From NCBI GenBank assembly GCA_001970955.1, contig MPUH01000021.1, forward strand, positions 1 through 64,000: DNA of 64,000 nt. Reading direction: 5' to 3'. A model generated the notes under the pieces. The model searched no databases. It saw nothing but the letters and a program-made list of their open reading frames with translations, and was not told the DNA's origin. Source of the stretch: Stentor coeruleus (taxonomy: Eukaryota; Ciliophora; Heterotrichea; Heterotrichida; Stentoridae). Of this stretch, positions 32,132 to 43,399 are shown piece after piece. Each line of letters begins with the position of its first letter. Position 1 is the first letter of the stretch. The position numbers and the translations under genes are program-made.

Positions 32132-33442
32132 TTAAAGACTAATATTTACCTTAGATTCCTCTTGAAACTTCTTCAAATCTTTCGGATAAGAGTAAATAGT
32201 GACAATAAACAAAAGCCCAGCAATTAAATATCCGCATCCAACAAAGCATAATAAAGATATCCTGAGCATTTCATGAGAACTATTCAAAAACCCTAAGCAT
32301 ACCGTCGATATCGTCCCACCAATAAAACTCACACAAAGTAAAAGCGCAGTTTCTAATTAAAAATTACGTAATCCTCTATATTGAGGTTCTGTAACATTAA
32401 CTATCATAGCAACTGATATTGATATATAAGTTTCACCAAATGCATAAATAATAAAAAGACAAGTCATAGCAAGAGGAAAACTAGAAGTAAGATACATAGT
32501 AATAAGAAATGGAACCGAAAGGATATTAGTAATTGAACAAATTATAGGCCGATAATGTGGCTGAAGATGCTCTTCTTTATAATCAGAGAATTTCCCTGCT
32601 AAAGCAAGGTTGATAGGTGTAACCATTAAAGCTAAAGCATTTATAATCGAATAAATCGTTTTATTATCAGAAAACTCATCAGAAAAATATAAAGCTTCAT
32701 AATATCCTCTAGCAAAACCAGCAGAGTATCTGAAAAAAGTTCCAATTAGCGTAAAAATTATTGTCCTGTTATGAAAAAGAACTTTCCAATCACTAGTCTT
32801 AGGTTTATCATATTCCTGAACTGTTATCATTGACACTTTTGTTGGCATAGAGAGATTTTGTATAGTAAAAATCCCGATAATAGTAAAAATTCCTGTAAAA
32901 ATCCCAGAAATCAAAAATGTTAACCTCCAACCAACCATTGAACTTATTAATAAAGTAATTGAAGCCAATGCTGAACCTATATAAATTGCTGCTAAATAAA
33001 ATCCATAAGCCATACCTCGTTGTTCTGGGGGGAAATTAACTGAGATAATCTTCATAGAAGCTGGGTCAAGACCTGTAGAAAAAATTGCCAACATGCATCG
33101 GGGGTAAAGAATTCCCCAAAATGCTATGGCCAAAGCATTTAAAGAAGTAGCTACAGCATTACTAAATGAGTTTATTATAATAAACCATTTTAGGGTTTTC
33201 ATTCGATCAACTAGTTTTCCCTATGTTTTTATTACCATTGGCATTGTTATTAGAGCATAAACTAATAGAAAACCTGGTCCGATTATTAACCCATATTCTT
33301 CGTTGGTTGTGTTTGTGTCTGATAAAAGATCACTACCTGCTGATATGTAGGAAATGCCTTAATAGAGTATACAAAATCTTATGGCTTGATTTGACATTGC
33401 TATTCCTATTAGGCCAGCAAGAGTTATCCAGTTGTTTGACAT
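32132..33442 (-). CDS. Major facilitator superfamily transporter
   Basis: Four exons give about 421 residues. The introns are GTATACTCTATTAAG (33358-33372, acceptor AAG), GTAATAAAAACATAG (33221-33235) and GTAATTTTTAATTAG (32353-32367). The start at 33442 gives MSNNWITLAGLIGIAM as the first membrane segment. The MFS motif A, GKLVDRMKTLKW, follows segment 2, and PPEQRGMAYGFYLAA recalls segment 4-5 motifs of spinster-like and sugar-phosphate carriers. About 11-12 segments can be counted. The substrate is unknown. Without splicing the protein would be cut within the first 25 residues. Confidence 0.85.
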
Positions 33443-34362
33443 TTTATGTTATAGGTGAAAATATTAGAAGTAGAGGGTTTTTATGATATGATTAGAAAAT
33501 ATGGATGACTGTCTTGTTGTGTTTTAGAGGAAATTTTTAGAAAAGTAGAGGGTTATGGGAATTGGATAGGATTTTTAATATGGATTTATAGTTTTAGATA
33601 GGATTTTTAATTGAATTTTTGGATTTTATAAGCAAAAATTAGGGTTTAGTTCAGGAGAGAGGATGCTTTTTATATATTAGTTAGGGTTAAGAAGAGATTT
33701 AGCGTATGATGAATTAATGATTTTATAAAAAAAGAAGACTCTGTTGGAGAGTTTATTTTAATTTTGGATTCTTTTGAAATCTGATTAGGATTTTTTAGTA
33801 TAAACTTAAGGAATTATATATAAAAGTTAGAAAAAACTAGAGTTGATTATATACAAAAGTGATTTTACTTCACAGCTCTCAGGTTTTCAAGGTATCAAAA
33901 AAAAAATGAATTTACCTAAGATAATCTCACTAAGAAAATTTCTATGCCAAAGCATATAACAATTTACATTCAGGATACAAGGTTGCCTAAATTAAACCTA
34001 CCCTATAAAATTATCTCCTAATCTAATAACAATAAAACATTAGATATAAAAATTACTTTTAAATAAATTCAACAGATCATTATTCTAAAAACAACTCATA
34101 CTCAAACATAACAATCAAAAAAAAACACATCCAAATACCCCAAAATCTAACATCCTAACAACTAATATCATCCCCATCTTACTATTAAAATTTTATTTCA
34201 TCATCACAAAAAATTATAACTCCAAACAAAGTAATAATCCTCCTTCCTTTTAACCTAAAATTCTATATAACCTTATCTTTTAACCCTAACATAAAAAAAA
34301 ACATAATCTTAAATAAAAAAAGCATAATAAAAATCTCACTTAGATTTACTATCATACTAATA
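33443..34362. other. Long intergenic, composition switch only
   Basis: 920 bp between two minus-strand genes. 33443-33850 is G-rich and 33900-34362 is C-rich with long A runs. A low-complexity open frame at its right edge is a shadow of the acidic tail of the next gene. No RNA gene is seen. Confidence 0.5.
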
Positions 34363-35559
34363 TTACTTAGCCGCTTCCAATTTCTGAAAATAATCATCCA
34401 AATCCTCATCTTCCTCTTCATCTTCATCACTATCCTCAATATGATTTTTATACTTCTCAATAAGTTCTCTATCAATCTTCTCTTCCTCTTCTTCTTCCCC
34501 TTCCTCATAAATCATGTTTTTATTTTCTGTTTTTTTCACTTTACGTTTCTTCAAATTCCCAGGGACAACATTATTTGTTCCTTCTTTACTTGTAAAAAAT
34601 AAATCCACCATAAACTCATCAGAAAAATGTTCAGAAACCGCATCTAAATCATTTTTATACAGTCTTAATATATAATCATCTGTAAAAGCTGTATGAAACA
34701 TAGCACGAAATACTGTTTGCATTTTATCTTCATTATTATTCCTACACCTGAAAATTATATCCCCTTTTATTTCAAGGTTTACATCAAAACATACCGATTC
34801 ATCGTTTTGTGTATATGTTTTCATCTGATCAGCTTCAAAACTAGAATAAATTATTTTACCTGAATGAAAAAACTGTATATAAGGTTTAAAAACCTTTAAA
34901 TTTAAAGGAAGGCCATTGATTATAACTTTTTTCAAAAACAATGTTTTGTCGTGAGGCTATTTATAAAATACTTTAAATCCTTTAGTAACTTGATTGATAT
35001 AATTCATATACCTATAATGAGATGGGAATAAAAGATTTGAAGGCTGGGTGAAATTCTTTGATAACTGGGAATAAACTTCTATAGGGTCTTTATGGTTCTG
35101 CCAAGCTAGATAAGATGAGATCATCATAAAACTACGGGCACGAGTTGTTTGACAGTGTATTACTGCGATATTATCAGGGTCTGATTCTAACCAACCTGAT
35201 ATAGAGTTGAAAATCCCAAATATGTTGCTTAGAGGAGGGTTTGGGTAGCCTACAAAGACGAAATCTAGAACTTGGCCATTGAAAATATCTGCAGAGTACA
35301 AAGTTTCGCTTATATTCCAGACCATGTATTTTCTAGAATACATTGTATTGAAATATCCAGCTAGAGAATTGATAAGTTCTTCTTTAGGGTATGGGATTAA
35401 AACAATCCTTGGAGTGACAAAAAAAGTATCCTTAGGCAATTCTATATAAAAACTACCTTGAGTACTACTAAAAACAGGTATTGTTGGTTCTGTATCTGAA
35501 TCTTGTATTGAACTATCAACAAAATTAAATTTTTGAAGTATTTGTATAAAACGCGACAT
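34363..35559 (-). CDS. PTEN/tensin/auxilin-type phosphatase-like protein with C2-like domain
   Basis: Two exons joined by GTATTTTATAAATAG (34957-34971) give about 393 residues. Residues 40-195 follow the PTEN-type fold: YMVWNISE, the catalytic loop VIHCQTTRARS (Cys136, Arg142; CX5R), and PSHYRYMNYINQV after it (PTEN: PSQRRY..Y). A C2-like beta domain runs about 200-330, and the last 60 residues are acidic. PTEN itself has HCKAGKGR, where two lysines read the PIP3 phosphates. They are absent here, so PIP3 phosphatase activity is doubtful, and the protein may be closer to the auxilin/GAK pseudo-phosphatase branch although the CX5R core is intact. Its start lies 83 bp from a divergent gene. Confidence 0.72.
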
Positions 35560-35642
35560 ATATATTTATCTTCTCAAATTATGGAAAAACATCTTAATAT
35601 ATTTATAATGATTCAAAAATTTACTAAAGTCTATAATAAAAT

Positions 35643-36428
35643 ATGGGTTGTGGTACAGTCAAATCAGCCATGAAAACTGGGGTAAAAGATAGAAAATCAT
35701 TCTATGATGCAGATTTTCTTTTATTAATAAAAACAAGATTTACTTTTCAATGTAGTCAATGCGAAACTCTTTGCCATCGGTTTCCTTTACCAGATGAAAT
35801 GATTAAAGTTGTTAAAAAAAACCCGGAGTTTCTAAAGCTTGACAAACAGTCTTCTAGTTCTGTTTATTTCACGAAAAAACTATCAGGTTTTTTTTATGAC
35901 TACCTTCAATTTTGCAATTTTGAAGGGTATTTTAGCTTGTGTGTACATAAAGTGTGTTTGAAACAGTATACTCTATCCCTAGGGATTATTGTTATGTGTG
36001 TAACCGTTTTGGCTAATTGTGATAAAGTTAAGGTTGCGCTTAAAAATCCTTATCTTGTTACTGAGAATAAGGATTTTTGTATTGTAAAAGCTTGGAATGA
36101 TTATGTTCGGATTATTGAAGATGCCTATGAAGCCTATGTTGAAAAGGGGATATGCCACGACTTGATTTTACAGATAGAGAAGAGGAGGGGTAAAATCAAA
36201 AACTTATCAGATAGAATAAGTTGTAAAAGAAATAAATATTTGATTCAGGCACAAGAGTTGATTGAAAAATTTATTGACGACGTGACGATTAGTAAAAATA
36301 CTATAGTTGGATTCTTTAAGTGTTATAAGAAATTATACCCTTCCTTGCAGGAACTGGCGAAAATCGCTAGAGAAAACAAACTTGCAAATTGCGAAAAAAT
36401 AGTCCACTTTGTTATGAAAAAGTTATAA
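35643..36428 (+). CDS. Unknown protein with N-terminal acylation motif
   Basis: A 261-residue protein I do not recognise. MGCGTVKS at the start predicts myristoylation at Gly2 and palmitoylation at Cys3. A CSQCETLCHRF cluster (about 37-47) could bind a metal or be lipidated. Residues about 110-125 are hydrophobic (SLGIIVMCVTVLANC) but hold a Cys and no clear membrane flank. The C-terminal 100 residues are helical and basic. Ten or more cysteines are spread over the chain, unusual for a cytosolic protein. It shares a short divergent promoter with the PTEN-like gene. Confidence 0.7.
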   Translation: MGCGTVKSAMKTGVKDRKSFYDADFLLLIKTRFTFQCSQCETLCHRFPLPDEMIKVVKKNPEFLKLDKQSSSSVYFTKKLSGFFYDYLQFCNFEGYFSLCVHKVCLKQYTLSLGIIVMCVTVLANCDKVKVALKNPYLVTENKDFCIVKAWNDYVRIIEDAYEAYVEKGICHDLILQIEKRRGKIKNLSDRISCKRNKYLIQAQELIEKFIDDVTISKNTIVGFFKCYKKLYPSLQELAKIARENKLANCEKIVHFVMKKL

Positions 36429-36741
36429 AAAACAATTATCTATAAAATCCTTCTTTACCTAAATTTTGCATATCATTTCTATATAAAACTATCTCTAAAT
36501 CTTTTTAGTCATCATACAGTACTCTAAAATACTATACCGCTTCCTTATTGTTAAGATTATGTATTATTTTTACTCTTAATTTATAATCTTATAATGATGG
36601 TTTCCCTTATAAAATATATATTTATACCATTTTCTACCCTGTTACGCTTTTTACAAAGTTTATCTTAGAAACTTATAATTCTTTCAAAATCTTTAGAAAA
36701 ACAAGCAAAAACCCTTTCCTACAAAGTTGTTTATTTTAGCA
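36429..36741. other. Convergent intergenic, no gene seen
   Basis: 313 bp between the ends of two genes. AT-rich; nothing recognised. Confidence 0.5.
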
Positions 36742-37803
36742 TTATTTAGTATATTCTCTAATTCTAGTTTCTTGCTTTATTAAATCTCCTTCTTTATTAT
36801 CAAGTGCTGCTAATGATTTTGTGCACAATCTAATCAATGACACTTCACTCATTGTATCAAACCCACTAAAAAGTCTCGCCCCTAAGTTCAACGCAGCTTC
36901 TGAATCCCTATAATCACTACATATAAATGAATTCAGTGCACTAGGCACACAATCTTCATCATTACGACAATCAGTAAATCTTAATACATACAAAATACTA
37001 GACAAAGGTATAATCTCTAAACAGCTGAAATACAAAAAAAATATCACAATACTAAATATCTCTTACTCAAAAGCATAACTACTTGGGACAAAACTTATAT
37101 AAGTGAGCATCATTAATGAAACAATTGACTTAGAAAAAAATACAAAAAACGAACATAAGTATGTGAACTTGATTCTTCTTGCAACGATAATCCCAACTTT
37201 TCCATAGAAAATAACTTTAACATTTTTAGCTAAAAGATAACCTGTTGTGGTTAAAGTTATAGACACAGTCAAGTTCTGAAAGCAGCTAAGAACCAAAGAA
37301 CTATTTGAAGGGGAATTTAATATAACCCATGGTTTTTTTGGATAATAAATAATAAGCATATGTAAAACAATAATTCCAATATTAAAAGCTATATAAAGTC
37401 CTGTAGCAAAGGAAAAATACTTCATTTTTGAAGTTTGTTTGATGATAATTGTTGAACAAAGGAACATTTCAAACCAGAGAATAGAGAAAGTTGAACCTAA
37501 AAGACCTAATGATATAGTTGGGAGTATATCGAGAAGTTCAGTTGTTGTAGAATTTGATGAATTATATAGAAAATATAAAGCCCAAATGATTCTAACTATA
37601 TATTGTATACTGGAAGATGTCAAAGCTATTACTATGTAAAATATTCGTTGTCTGTTTAATGATTGACTATTGGGGTAACCTAAACTTTTTAGAAATTGAT
37701 GAATACAGCCGCAAAGTAAGCATAAGTAAAACCCAGCAAGAATATACAGAGCAGGCTCTTTGACTCTATCTTCGATATTGGTTGCTGAATCTGATGTTGC
37801 CAT
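36742..37803 (-). CDS. Seven-TM protein, possibly THH1/TOM1/TOM3 family
   Basis: Two exons joined by GTAAGAGATATTTAG (37052-37066) give about 348 residues. Seven hydrophobic segments can be counted between about residues 20 and 270; the last, IVIFFLYFSCLEIIPLSSIL, is only complete after splicing. A cytosolic tail with CTKSLAAL follows. The layout, the RIFYIVIALTSSSIQYIVRI second segment and the late IPLSSILYVLR end resemble the TOM1-like domain found in plants and many protists. Plant TOM1 is a tonoplast protein. The cellular role in ciliates is unknown. A different 7-TM receptor class cannot be excluded. Confidence 0.6.
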
Positions 37804-38454
37804 TTATAAAGATTTTATGTAAAGGATTAGTTTTAAACTGGAGAAAGATTGTTTTAATAGTTTTTGATGTGAAGAATGTGTGAAAATATGAAGTTTATAA
37901 CTTAGTAGATGTAAAGGTTGAAGTTTTAATGTGAGTTTTAGGGTATTTTTATGAGAAGTTTTAGGAATGAGTTGATATGGTATTATATTTTAATACTGCT
38001 TGAATTTTTAGAATGTGATGCATGATTATCTATTTAATAATATGCATTTGTGTACAAATTTAATAATAAGAATAGAATTTTAATGCTTTTATCAAAGGGC
38101 AATTCTCTATATAAGATTTATAATAAGTTAGGTTATGATAATAAAATTATATCAATTATCACCTTAAAGCTAACATTGATATATTTAATTTAAAAAAAAT
38201 ATCAAACAAGCAAATCAAGATAATCTCAACTATTTTCAAATAAAAGCATAGTTAAAACACTTATTTATAGTCAAAAACACAAATGAATTTCAGTTTAAAA
38301 CAATATTCATAACATTACTTAAATCTCCTTCCCTATCATTAAAACCTAAATTCCAATAATAATTTCCCACAAAAAAAATCATAATCATTCACATATTCAT
38401 TAAAATACAAAAACCCCATCAACTTAAACATAAAGCATAAATATCATATATCAT
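37804..38454. other. Intergenic, no gene seen
   Basis: 651 bp between two minus-strand genes. G-rich in the left 180 bp, C-rich in the right 250 bp. No other structure is seen. Confidence 0.5.
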
Positions 38455-39417
38455 CTAATTATCCTTTACAAGCTCATCACTTTCCGATATATTAATCGTC
38501 TTAACCGGACTTAAGGACTTTGTGTTATTAATAAAAATCTTCATATTCCTCCATTCAAATGCATAATCATACTCAAAATCATTCTTAATAAACGCATCTC
38601 TAAATATCCTTATAAGGTACGCATAATCCGGTTTTGCTGAAAATGCTAAACTTTTAACATAATTCATATAAACACTAAACACAGGATGACAATTCTGACA
38701 CAAAGTTTCAACAGACACATGCATTTTAGTAGAAATCAAAGAGTTTTTTTTAGGACCATTTTCCCCATTATAACTATTTTCCCATGGCAAAAACCCTTTA
38801 ATAAAATAAATCAACACATGTCCAATTGCTTCTAAATCATCTCTTCTGCTTTGTTCAATGCCAAGTAATGAATTGTTTGAACTAAACCTTTGATTTCCTG
38901 TGAACCCTTTACCTTCTTTGTATTTTATATGTTTTTTTGATGAGTCTTTGAATTTTTTTGATAAGCCAAAGTCAATTAAATAAATGAGATTTGTAAAATT
39001 ATCTCTGCCAATAAGCATGTTTTCAGGTTTTATATCTCTATGTAGATAATGATATGAATGTAATGCTTGAATACGAGATAAAAGCTGATCTGCTATCATC
39101 AATACAGATTTCAAGCATAAGGATTTACCTATAGAGTTAAATAAGTCTTGAAGATTTGGACCTAAGAGATCAAGGACAAGGACGTTAAAGCCCCCTTTGT
39201 GTCCATACCAGCGGACTTTAGGAAATCCTAGTGCATTATCTAGCCGTTTTAAGGTTTTAGCTTCTTGAAGCAGCTGATTTACTTTAGAGGCAACGGGTTC
39301 TAACTTGATAGCTACTTCTTCTTGAGTGTATTGGTTCTTACCTTTAAATATTTCCCCGAAACACCCATTAGTTATTTTGCGTTCAAGGCACCATTGTCCT
39401 CCAAATTTGTAATCCAT
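38455..39417 (-). CDS. Casein kinase 1-family protein kinase
   Basis: A 320-residue kinase, mostly catalytic domain. Seen are ITNGCFGEIF (glycine loop, with Asn and Cys in place of the usual Gly-Ser), VAIKLEP, LGPNLQDLF, LHRDIKPENML, LIDFGLSKKF, and LGIEQSRRDDLEAIGHVLIYF, the CK1 hallmark. The substrate loop just before it reads GNQRFSS instead of GTARYAS, so phosphate recognition may differ. The tail is short (about 25 residues), with no palmitoylation motif. CK1 enzymes act on trafficking, cilia and clocks; ciliates carry many copies. Confidence 0.93.
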   Translation of the reverse strand: MDYKFGGQWCLERKITNGCFGEIFKGKNQYTQEEVAIKLEPVASKVNQLLQEAKTLKRLDNALGFPKVRWYGHKGGFNVLVLDLLGPNLQDLFNSIGKSLCLKSVLMIADQLLSRIQALHSYHYLHRDIKPENMLIGRDNFTNLIYLIDFGLSKKFKDSSKKHIKYKEGKGFTGNQRFSSNNSLLGIEQSRRDDLEAIGHVLIYFIKGFLPWENSYNGENGPKKNSLISTKMHVSVETLCQNCHPVFSVYMNYVKSLAFSAKPDYAYLIRIFRDAFIKNDFEYDYAFEWRNMKIFINNTKSLSPVKTINISESDELVKDN

Positions 39418-39557
39418 ATTTACCTAACATTTTACCTTAAACATTTTCAAATGCTTATCTGTATTTCTCATACAAGAAAATATTTTCTTATTATAAAAAC
39501 CCTTGTTTTCTGTATCTATAATCTTTTATCTTTTATTTATAAATTATTATTGAGATG

Positions 39558-39947
39558 TTAAGTAGAATATTTATTTACTATCTTCTCAGCTAAACTTTTA
39601 GATGCATCAAACTTATCCCCAGCTTCTTTTGCGCATTTTTCTATGCAGTCCATCATATAATCATCGTTTTTCCCATAAACTTTTCGGCAATTTTGAATAC
39701 ACCCTTGAAACCCTGATTGTACTTTTTCGACTATATGCTGAAGTTCTCTATGAAGATCTTTGATAGGATTATTGCATTCTTCAGCACATTCACTGCATTT
39801 CTCAATTGTCCATGGCAAATTATAACAGTCTCTCATACATTTGTAGCTATTGGCAATGATGAGTTTGTGTGGCTTTTCTATTGATTTGCTGAATTCTGAG
39901 CTTTTTGCTTCTAATATTCCTGTTACTCTATTGTAAAAAGCTTCCAT
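39558..39947 (-). CDS. FAM136A: FAM136A-like (DUF842) CX3C protein
   Basis: A 129-residue helical protein with four CX3C pairs: CMRDC (37/41), CAEEC (54/58), CIQNC (83/87) and CIEKC (101/105), plus Cys51. This arrangement and length fit FAM136A. CX3C and CX9C proteins are usually oxidised by the Mia40 pathway in the mitochondrial intermembrane space, where FAM136A is found in animals. The location here is inferred from that. No intron is visible. Confidence 0.85.
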   Translation of the reverse strand: MEAFYNRVTGILEAKSSEFSKSIEKPHKLIIANSYKCMRDCYNLPWTIEKCSECAEECNNPIKDLHRELQHIVEKVQSGFQGCIQNCRKVYGKNDDYMMDCIEKCAKEAGDKFDASKSLAEKIVNKYST

Positions 39948-40342
39948 TATTAGCCTATTGATTTATTAATAAGATTAGTTTGATTAAAGCTTTTTTGGTA
40001 TATGAATATGTTTGGGTTGGAAAATTATGTTAGGAGTTTGTATGAGGATTTTAGAATTTTTGGATAAGCTTGTGTAGAAATTATGATATTTATAGTTTAG
40101 GGATAGTTTGAAGATGATTAAGATAGTAGAGGAATGAGGATTTTTTTTTGGATATGATATGCATTATAGTAAAAAAAAAAGATTAATATATTGCTTATAA
40201 GGGGTATTTCTGTTATTTTATACGTTTTTATACTACAAATTCTAGTTATTCTTAGTATATCTCATAAATTTTATAGTATTTTCTATTACCAACAAACAAA
40301 ACTTATCTTGTATTATTTTTATACTAAATTATAAAACCTTAA
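39948..40342. other. Intergenic, no gene seen
   Basis: 395 bp between two minus-strand genes. G-rich on the left, less so on the right. Nothing recognised. Confidence 0.5.
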
Positions 40343-42043
40343 CTAGCATATAGTTTTAAAATTTAATTGGAAAGTCCCTTGATCAGACTGTTTAATCGCA
40401 TCCATAACCCCAATTATCGGAATTAAAATAAGTGAACAAAACAATATAGTCGACAAGCAAAATATCAGCAATGATACTCTTTGTTTTTTAATAGCATATT
40501 TTCTAAGTATAAGCATCCCACAAAGGCTTCCAATAATCGACAAACCAAAAAACCAAGCGGTATAACTAAAATCAATCATTCCTAATATAAAATATTGAGC
40601 AGCAGCAGTACCTGAACTAATAAATATAGTAAATGATGATGATATTGTTGAAATCTCAGGACGTACTCCTAAATATAAAAGCATTGGGCCAATAAGATTT
40701 CCTCCTCCTAATCCTAAAAGTCCAACAACAATACCAGCACCTACTGAGGCAATTGTTACAATAAAACACTTTTTATAAGTCCATTTTATATCCCCATCAT
40801 CAAAAGAATAATGCCCTTTTTCACAGATTTCTGTTTTTTTTACAAGATAAAATGAAGCTGCTAAATTCATTAAAATCATGAAAATAAAATAAGAAATTGT
40901 TAGACCGAAGTAAGATGGAGAACATTGTTTTATACCGACTAAGGATTTTGAAGATGATGAACCTTTTAAGAGTGTAAATGTAATACTTACTCCTGTTAGT
41001 ATAATAAAGTAAAATAGGTGAATATAAGATATCATTTTTTTTTCACTTGTGTAGATATCAAGGATTTTTTTTTGAATATCAGGTGATAAAGTTTTATCTA
41101 TATGACTAATTTCTGAAACATCTGGAACTGAAGTGTTTTCAGGATGATTAAGTGCTTCATTATTAGAATCTAATTCAAAACTATGATTATAATGAATATC
41201 ATCATGCTCATTATCATTATCACGAACACTCTCACCCTCTTTATCTTTACTACCACATCGTGCTAGCCTTTCATTCTCATCATATTGTGCTAGTTTTTCA
41301 TTCTCATCACCTTTATTATCTTCAGAAATCAAAAATCTAAGATTTGCCTGTTCTGCACTGATTGTATCCGGCCTTTCACTTGTAGTAATAATATCCTCAG
41401 GTAAGACAACATTTTCTTTCATTTCAGTCCTCAAAGCTACATTATTTAAATTTTCAGCTATCTTTGGAACCACTACCGCTGTATTTATTACTGTTTCTTT
41501 TCTAACTTGAGACTCTTTTTTATATAAAATCATGCCTCTTTTAAAAGTACCCCATACAAGTCCTGAAACTACTATAGTCAATAAAGCTAATATTAACCAA
41601 GCTGGAAAAGCTGGGTTTATCATAACCCCAACACTAACTCCAACAAGTATAGGACTGACAATTTGCATAAGAGCATCATAATAAATTAGTGGCTTATCTT
41701 TAGTCGGGTGTCTATCTTTGAACTTTAAAAATATGGCTGTTGCAGTCCCAGACAAAATAAAAACTTGTGTCATAGCAACACATTTATGAGTATCAAATTT
41801 ATGCAAAATCAGCATTAAACTTATTATCATTGAACTACCACCTACACCTCCAGCATTTGATATTATGGATATTATGATCATGACAAATAATCCAATGTAT
41901 TCAGTGGTCTCAAGTGGAAATAATGATTTGTGTTTACATTCACCATTGACGCAATAGTTTAAATCAGCGCAGTCATCATCTACTTTGCATATATTTGAAG
42001 CTTTTGATAAGACTAATAAGAGTAAAATCATTTTGAAAACCAT
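40343..42043 (-). CDS. TauE/SafE-type membrane transporter with Cys-rich N-terminus
   Basis: A 566-residue protein. A signal peptide (about 1-16) is followed by CKVDDDCADLNYCVNGECK, a small disulfide-rich module. The first TauE half (about 50-175) has NAGGVGGSSMIISLML, and the second (about 415-550) has GLLGLGGGNLIGPMLLYLGVRPEIS. Both carry the Gly-rich family signature. A long acidic, probably disordered cytosolic loop of about 160 residues splits the halves. Bacterial members export sulfite, sulfoacetate or other organosulfur anions. Eukaryotic relatives exist in plants and protists, with unclear substrates. Confidence 0.88.
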   Translation of the reverse strand: MVFKMILLLLVLSKASNICKVDDDCADLNYCVNGECKHKSLFPLETTEYIGLFVMIIISIISNAGGVGGSSMIISLMLILHKFDTHKCVAMTQVFILSGTATAIFLKFKDRHPTKDKPLIYYDALMQIVSPILVGVSVGVMINPAFPAWLILALLTIVVSGLVWGTFKRGMILYKKESQVRKETVINTAVVVPKIAENLNNVALRTEMKENVVLPEDIITTSERPDTISAEQANLRFLISEDNKGDENEKLAQYDENERLARCGSKDKEGESVRDNDNEHDDIHYNHSFELDSNNEALNHPENTSVPDVSEISHIDKTLSPDIQKKILDIYTSEKKMISYIHLFYFIILTGVSITFTLLKGSSSSKSLVGIKQCSPSYFGLTISYFIFMILMNLAASFYLVKKTEICEKGHYSFDDGDIKWTYKKCFIVTIASVGAGIVVGLLGLGGGNLIGPMLLYLGVRPEISTISSSFTIFISSGTAAAQYFILGMIDFSYTAWFFGLSIIGSLCGMLILRKYAIKKQRVSLLIFCLSTILFCSLILIPIIGVMDAIKQSDQGTFQLNFKTIC

Positions 42044-43399
42044 TATAAGCAGAGATTTTCAAGGGTTTTTTAATGGTTAAAGTAACTTTTTTAATTAGAG
42101 TCTCTGTTGGCTATGATTTTAGGGTTTTTTAAATAATGAAACTATATCAAAGAAGTTTTGATTGTGCTTTAGATGCTGTATATAGGTTTTAAAGTTTTTA
42201 TATGAGTATTTAGTTGAAATTATACATTTTCTATTCTAAGAAAGACTGATTTTTAAAATTGTGGAAATAAAGAGAAATTGGGTTTTTTAATTTGTTGTGT
42301 ATAGGAAAAGGTTTACCAGATTATGAAGATACTTTCTATAGTATTTTTTTGTTAAGATAATAGCTTTTGGTTTCCTAAGAGTTTCCTATGGTTTTTAGCG
42401 AAAGTTAGTTTTTTATTATAAAACTAAATTTTTGATGTTATTTGATAGAATAGTTTATGTATTTCAGATACAATCTAATAATCTTAGCATTAGGGTGCTA
42501 ATTATAAATAAAATGCTAATATATGATGATTTAAGTTATCTTGACCTTTTATCCGTCTTTCTATTTATACTATATTAAATCTTAATAATAATAAGTTTTG
42601 CAGTGTGTTTTCAAATTTCCCATGCTAAAACTTTTAAATCTTGTAAAAAAATAAGCTAAATTTGTTATGGCAAAAGCATTCTTATATGATTTTTTATCTC
42701 TGAATTATCAATTTTGTATAGTTTTTATATCTCAAAAAAAAGCCTGATATTGACTTGTCTATTGCTTTTAGTCACCTAGTTTGATGCCTGCTTCTTAAAA
42801 AATGTTAAATTTTTGATTTTACGAATAGGGTAAGTTTCAACTATTATATTGTAATTTTTTTAATTCTATAAAGCATATATACTTCTGATGATTTGCACTT
42901 ATTTATTTCCTAATATCTTTCTTATTAGCATCCTAATAACTATCTTTCAAAATTTTGCCTAACTAATATTCGAACCTCATATTTTATCAAAAGGTAAAAA
43001 AATGTCTTATCATAGTCAGTTTATACAAAAAAAAATTATTTTATATTTAATCTCTTAATTCATCACAAACTTTTTCTTCAAAGTCTTCTGATTATTCAAC
43101 TTAAATTTTAAAGCCACACTTTTTATAAAATTTAGGATGATTAATTATCTAATATCCTAGTTAAGCCCTCTCTTAAATTCTAATATCATCATTCTAAGAT
43201 ACTTGTTAAATTAAATATACTCGATTTCCTATAATAAAATTTAAAAAAATATTTTATTTACCTTGATTATTTTTATTAGACACAATCTATTGATAAGTAT
43301 AATCATTTTATATTTCTATTAGAATTTTTATTATACTTAGGCCCAGACATTTACTTTATTGATTCTTTTTGAATATCATGTATATTAAAGCCCTTTAGA
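42044..43399. other. Long non-coding stretch
   Basis: Part of the longest gene-free region of the window. G-rich near the TauE gene, then even composition. I tried both strands with 15-nt introns and found no gene. Some of it may be further decayed sequence of the giant gene family, but I cannot align it. Confidence 0.45.
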
